From NCBI RefSeq assembly GCF_016648105.1, contig NZ_JACVVE010000047.1:1-41076 (forward strand): 41,076 nt of DNA, in the 5' to 3' direction. Position numbers and translations under genes: made by a program. Source of the DNA: Pseudomonas sp. S31. Lineage in GTDB: Bacteria; Pseudomonadota; Gammaproteobacteria; Pseudomonadales; Pseudomonadaceae. Below are positions 39,423 to 41,076 of this stretch, piece by piece. Below the pieces are notes generated by a model. It searched no databases. It was not told where the DNA came from and saw nothing but the letters and a program-made list of their open reading frames with translations. Position 1 is the first letter of the stretch; each line of letters starts with the position of its first letter.

Positions 39423-39503
39423 GGCCGATACCTCCCAAGCCGCTGGGCGGCAAATTGATGTGTTGCTGGCGCCGGCCGTGCCGGACGCGCGCGGTGATGC
39501 GTT

Positions 39504-39665
39504 TCAAGCGGTGAGCTCCATGTCTCGGTCGTTCCAGCCTGCCAGCCACCAGCCGCAATCAACGGTCATCCAGCCGTAGGGCTGGGAATCGCGGGACTGC
39601 TTGTTGTCTCTGCAGGCTCGACCGAGATAGTAAGCAGGTGGGCACTGATAGTGCTGGTTGTGCAT
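39504..39665 (-). CDS. 53-residue phage protein
   Basis: ATG 39665, preceded by GGAG, opens 53 codons: MHNQHYQCPPAYYLGRACRD, then SRDSQPYGWMTVDCGWWLAG and WNDRDMELTA. It lies 2 bases after the SSB stop. Three cysteines and many Trp/Tyr. Such Trp-rich small proteins are frequent in phages; no role known. Confidence 0.62.
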   Translation of the reverse strand: MHNQHYQCPPAYYLGRACRDNKQSRDSQPYGWMTVDCGWWLAGWNDRDMELTA

Positions 39666-39667
39666 GG

Positions 39668-40159
39668 CTACGCTCCGGTGAGGTAGTGCGCTGGCGCGAA
39701 CGGTATGTCGTCGTCGAAGTTATCCGGCGGCGCGGCCTGCTGGCTCTGCTGCTGGGGAGCCGGTCGGCGCTGCTGCGGCTGACGATCGGGCGCCTGACCT
39801 GGCTGATGGCCCTGCGGCTTGCCGCCCAGGAGCTGCATGCTGCCGCGCATGTCTACGTGCACCTCCGTGGTGTAGCGCTTGATCCCGTCCTTCTCCCACT
39901 CGCGGGTCTGCAGCTTGCCCTCGATGTAGAGCTGGGAGCCTTTGCGCGCCCACTCGCCGGCGATCTCCGCGACCTTGCCGAACATCACCACGCGGTGCCA
40001 CTCGGTGCGCTCGACCTTCTGGCCGGTCTGCTTGTCGGTCCACTGCTCGCTGGTGGCCAGGCTGATGTTGGTCACCGCCTGGCCGTTGGGCATGTAGCGC
40101 ACATCCGGGTCCTGGCCGACCGCGCCCACCAGAATGACCTTGTTGACCCCGCGGCTCAT
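39668..40159 (-). CDS. ssb: Single-stranded DNA-binding protein (phage)
   Basis: This 163-residue protein has the bacterial SSB OB fold at residues 1-110 (NKVILVGAVGQDPDVRYMPN; TEWHRVVMFGKVAEIAGEWA; GSQLYIEGKLQTREWEKDGI), a Gln/Pro-rich linker and the acidic tip DDDIPF at about 149-154. Unlike normal SSB, the tip is not terminal: nine residues APAHYLTGA follow. It binds single-stranded DNA in phage replication or recombination. Its ATG overlaps the stop of the upstream gene (ATGA). Confidence 0.95.
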   Translation of the reverse strand: MSRGVNKVILVGAVGQDPDVRYMPNGQAVTNISLATSEQWTDKQTGQKVERTEWHRVVMFGKVAEIAGEWARKGSQLYIEGKLQTREWEKDGIKRYTTEVHVDMRGSMQLLGGKPQGHQPGQAPDRQPQQRRPAPQQQSQQAAPPDNFDDDIPFAPAHYLTGA

Positions 40160-40494
40160 GACGATGCCGCCCCGGCCAGCACGATCAGCATCAGCGCGAA
40201 CAGGCTCACCCAGCGGGTGGCGCGTTCGCCGAGCTCTTTCACCTTCACCGCGGCCACCACCGGCAGCGCCTTCGCGTCAATGGCCCGCTCGAGGCTTTCT
40301 GCGTAGCGAACGGCTTGCGGGTAGCTGGTGTTGCGGCCGTACACGCGATTGTCGCGGGACGAGACCACCATCCAGCCATTGCCGGCCGGGGTGACGATGA
40401 AGCGCGACTTGGCGTGGAACGCCTCGGTGGCGGTGATGACTTCCTGGCGCAGGACTTCGAGCTGATCCTGGCTCTCTCGGATGGCTACTTGCAT
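40156..40494 (-). CDS. Small tail-anchored phage protein
   Basis: This 112-residue protein has a helical N-terminus (MQVAIRESQDQLEVLRQEVI), a short beta domain (SRFIVTPAGNGWMVVSSRDN) and a C-terminal membrane helix (WVSLFALMLIVLAGAASS). ATG 40494 is preferred because GAGG lies about 9 bases upstream; an ATG at 40509 has none. It is translationally coupled to SSB. Function unknown. Confidence 0.7.
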   Translation of the reverse strand: MQVAIRESQDQLEVLRQEVITATEAFHAKSRFIVTPAGNGWMVVSSRDNRVYGRNTSYPQAVRYAESLERAIDAKALPVVAAVKVKELGERATRWVSLFALMLIVLAGAASS

Positions 40495-40514
40495 GGTGGT
40501 GATCCTCATTGTGG

Positions 40515-40898
40515 TCAGGCGTGAAGTTCCAGGGCCTCGGCCCGGCGAACGATTCGAATCTGGGCGGTGCGCCGCTCCGGCGCTCGGCGATCACGGCGCA
40601 TTGGGTCACCGTCGTTGATGGCTGCGTGCATGGCGATTAGGCCGGCCAGCACGATGCAGAGGGGGCTGATGATCTGCTGACGCATGGCCTTGGTGACCGC
40701 CTCGATGCGGCGACCGGCTTCGAGCTTGAACAGCGCGGCCTCGATGCGATTGGCGACCGTGCCAGGGCTCACGGCCATCTGGCGGGCGATCTCTTTTGTG
40801 GTGAGGCCCTGGGCCACCCACAGCATTGCTTCCAGTTCGCGTGGAGCCAGCGCCTTGCCGAGCTGGCCAGTCCATGAGCCGCAGGTGATCGTTTCCAT
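40515..40898 (-). CDS. LuxR-type helix-turn-helix phage regulator
   Basis: This 127-residue protein has a LuxR/GerE HTH (LAPRELEAMLWVAQGLTTKE, IARQMAVSPGTVANRIEAAL, about residues 16-60) and no receiver or ligand domain. A hydrophobic stretch (IISPLCIVLAGLIAMHAA) follows, then a basic tail, so it may be membrane-attached. GAGGAC precedes ATG 40898. Similar proteins are common in Pseudomonas prophages. It is the first gene of the leftward block seen here, downstream of a large inverted repeat. Confidence 0.8.
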   Translation of the reverse strand: METITCGSWTGQLGKALAPRELEAMLWVAQGLTTKEIARQMAVSPGTVANRIEAALFKLEAGRRIEAVTKAMRQQIISPLCIVLAGLIAMHAAINDGDPMRRDRRAPERRTAQIRIVRRAEALELHA

Positions 40899-40914
40899 GA
40901 AGTGTCCTCGGTGG

Positions 40915-40988
40915 GCTGCATTGGTCGTGACACTCGCTGCCGTAAACCTCCCGGACCAGGGGAGGGCGAACGTCACGACCGATGCAGC
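40915..40988. repeat. Large nested inverted repeat before the HTH gene
   Basis: The 17 bases at 40915-40931 match 40972-40988 in reverse complement with one difference. Inside, CCTCCC and GGGAGG (about 40948-40966) form a second stem. On the minus strand this makes a branched RNA leader for the HTH gene, or on DNA a cruciform or operator. No T-run follows. Confidence 0.65.
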
Positions 40989-41076
40989 CTGGTGATGGGG
41001 AACCAGGTGATCGGGCAGTTAACGTCAGGCTGACGTGGCGCTGGTTGTTCAAAACCGCTTCTTGGCGCTCTCATTA

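Larger units (their letters stand above)
30220..41076. mobile_element. Prophage left arm (continues beyond the window)
   Basis: From the tRNA-Cys 3' end onward the gene style changes to short, tightly packed, mostly leftward genes: integrase, DUF4224, many phage-only hypotheticals, an ASCH-like protein, a C5-methyltransferase, SSB and a LuxR-type HTH protein. No structural genes are seen, so this is the integration and early region. Five single genes point the other way. The other end and the repressor lie outside the window. Confidence 0.9.

Noticed and set aside
39286..39558. Minus-strand frame overlapping the 53- and 116-residue genes
   Set aside because: It overlaps two better supported genes that have good ribosome sites, and its composition is Arg/His-rich.
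1..41076. CRISPR array, insertion sequence, rRNA operon
   Set aside because: No regularly spaced repeats, no transposase frame and no rRNA sequence were seen on either strand.

Overview
The window is a piece of a gamma-proteobacterial chromosome, almost certainly a Pseudomonas of the P. putida group. The evidence is the GC-rich coding, the glcC/glcDEFGB locus, Pseudomonas-type REP sequences, and a block SDR - aminoglycoside-phosphotransferase-like kinase - SCP2 - histidine phosphatase - SohB that I recall from other pseudomonads. All family names come from reading the translations; no database search was possible.

Region 1 (1-8433) deals with glyoxylate and C2/C3 units. It holds the 5' end of gcl (glyoxylate carboligase), a divergent LysR regulator, an NAD-type malic enzyme, a leftward operon (class V glyoxylate aminotransferase - MFS anion symporter - FAH/MhpD-type hydratase) and a divergent GntR(FCD) regulator followed by a diverged SHMT-like PLP enzyme. 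A 17-bp imperfect palindrome, TTG(A/C)ATTCAAAATACAA, lies at the start sites of both the malic enzyme and the aminotransferase operon, so the two are probably one regulon, most simply that of the local GntR protein. The substrate of this operon is not apparent.

Region 2 (8434-16231) is a large REP-type inverted repeat followed by the glycolate operon glcD-glcE-glcF-glcG-glcB, all leftward, and divergent glcC. The intergenic region carries two near-identical GlcC-like operators. Glycolate is oxidised to glyoxylate by GlcDEF, malate synthase G makes malate, and malic enzyme can take malate to pyruvate.

Region 3 (16232-30015) is ordinary chromosome: an exported epoxide-hydrolase-like protein, a small helical protein with cyclopropane fatty acid synthase, a 27-residue membrane peptide, a MASE1-GGDEF diguanylate cyclase, an SLC13/TrkA-C permease, a group of small envelope proteins (glycine zipper, His/Asp-rich lipoprotein, RcnB-like protein, another lipoprotein), the SDR/kinase/SCP2/phosphatase block, and SohB.

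Region 4 (30169-41076) starts with tRNA-Cys(GCA) with its own promoter and terminator. A prophage follows and runs off the window. A tyrosine integrase lies next to the tRNA 3' end, then an excisionase-like DUF4224 gene and a leftward early region of small genes, many overlapping by ATGA/GTGA. This region includes a C5-cytosine methyltransferase, an ASCH-like protein, SSB and a LuxR-type HTH protein. Five genes on the opposite strand interrupt it and look like cargo. One of them (38470-39066) is AT-richer and carries an RNxxxH motif typical of HEPN ribonucleases; it is the best candidate for an undescribed phage-encoded defence or toxin function. One early gene is split by a nine-G homopolymer.
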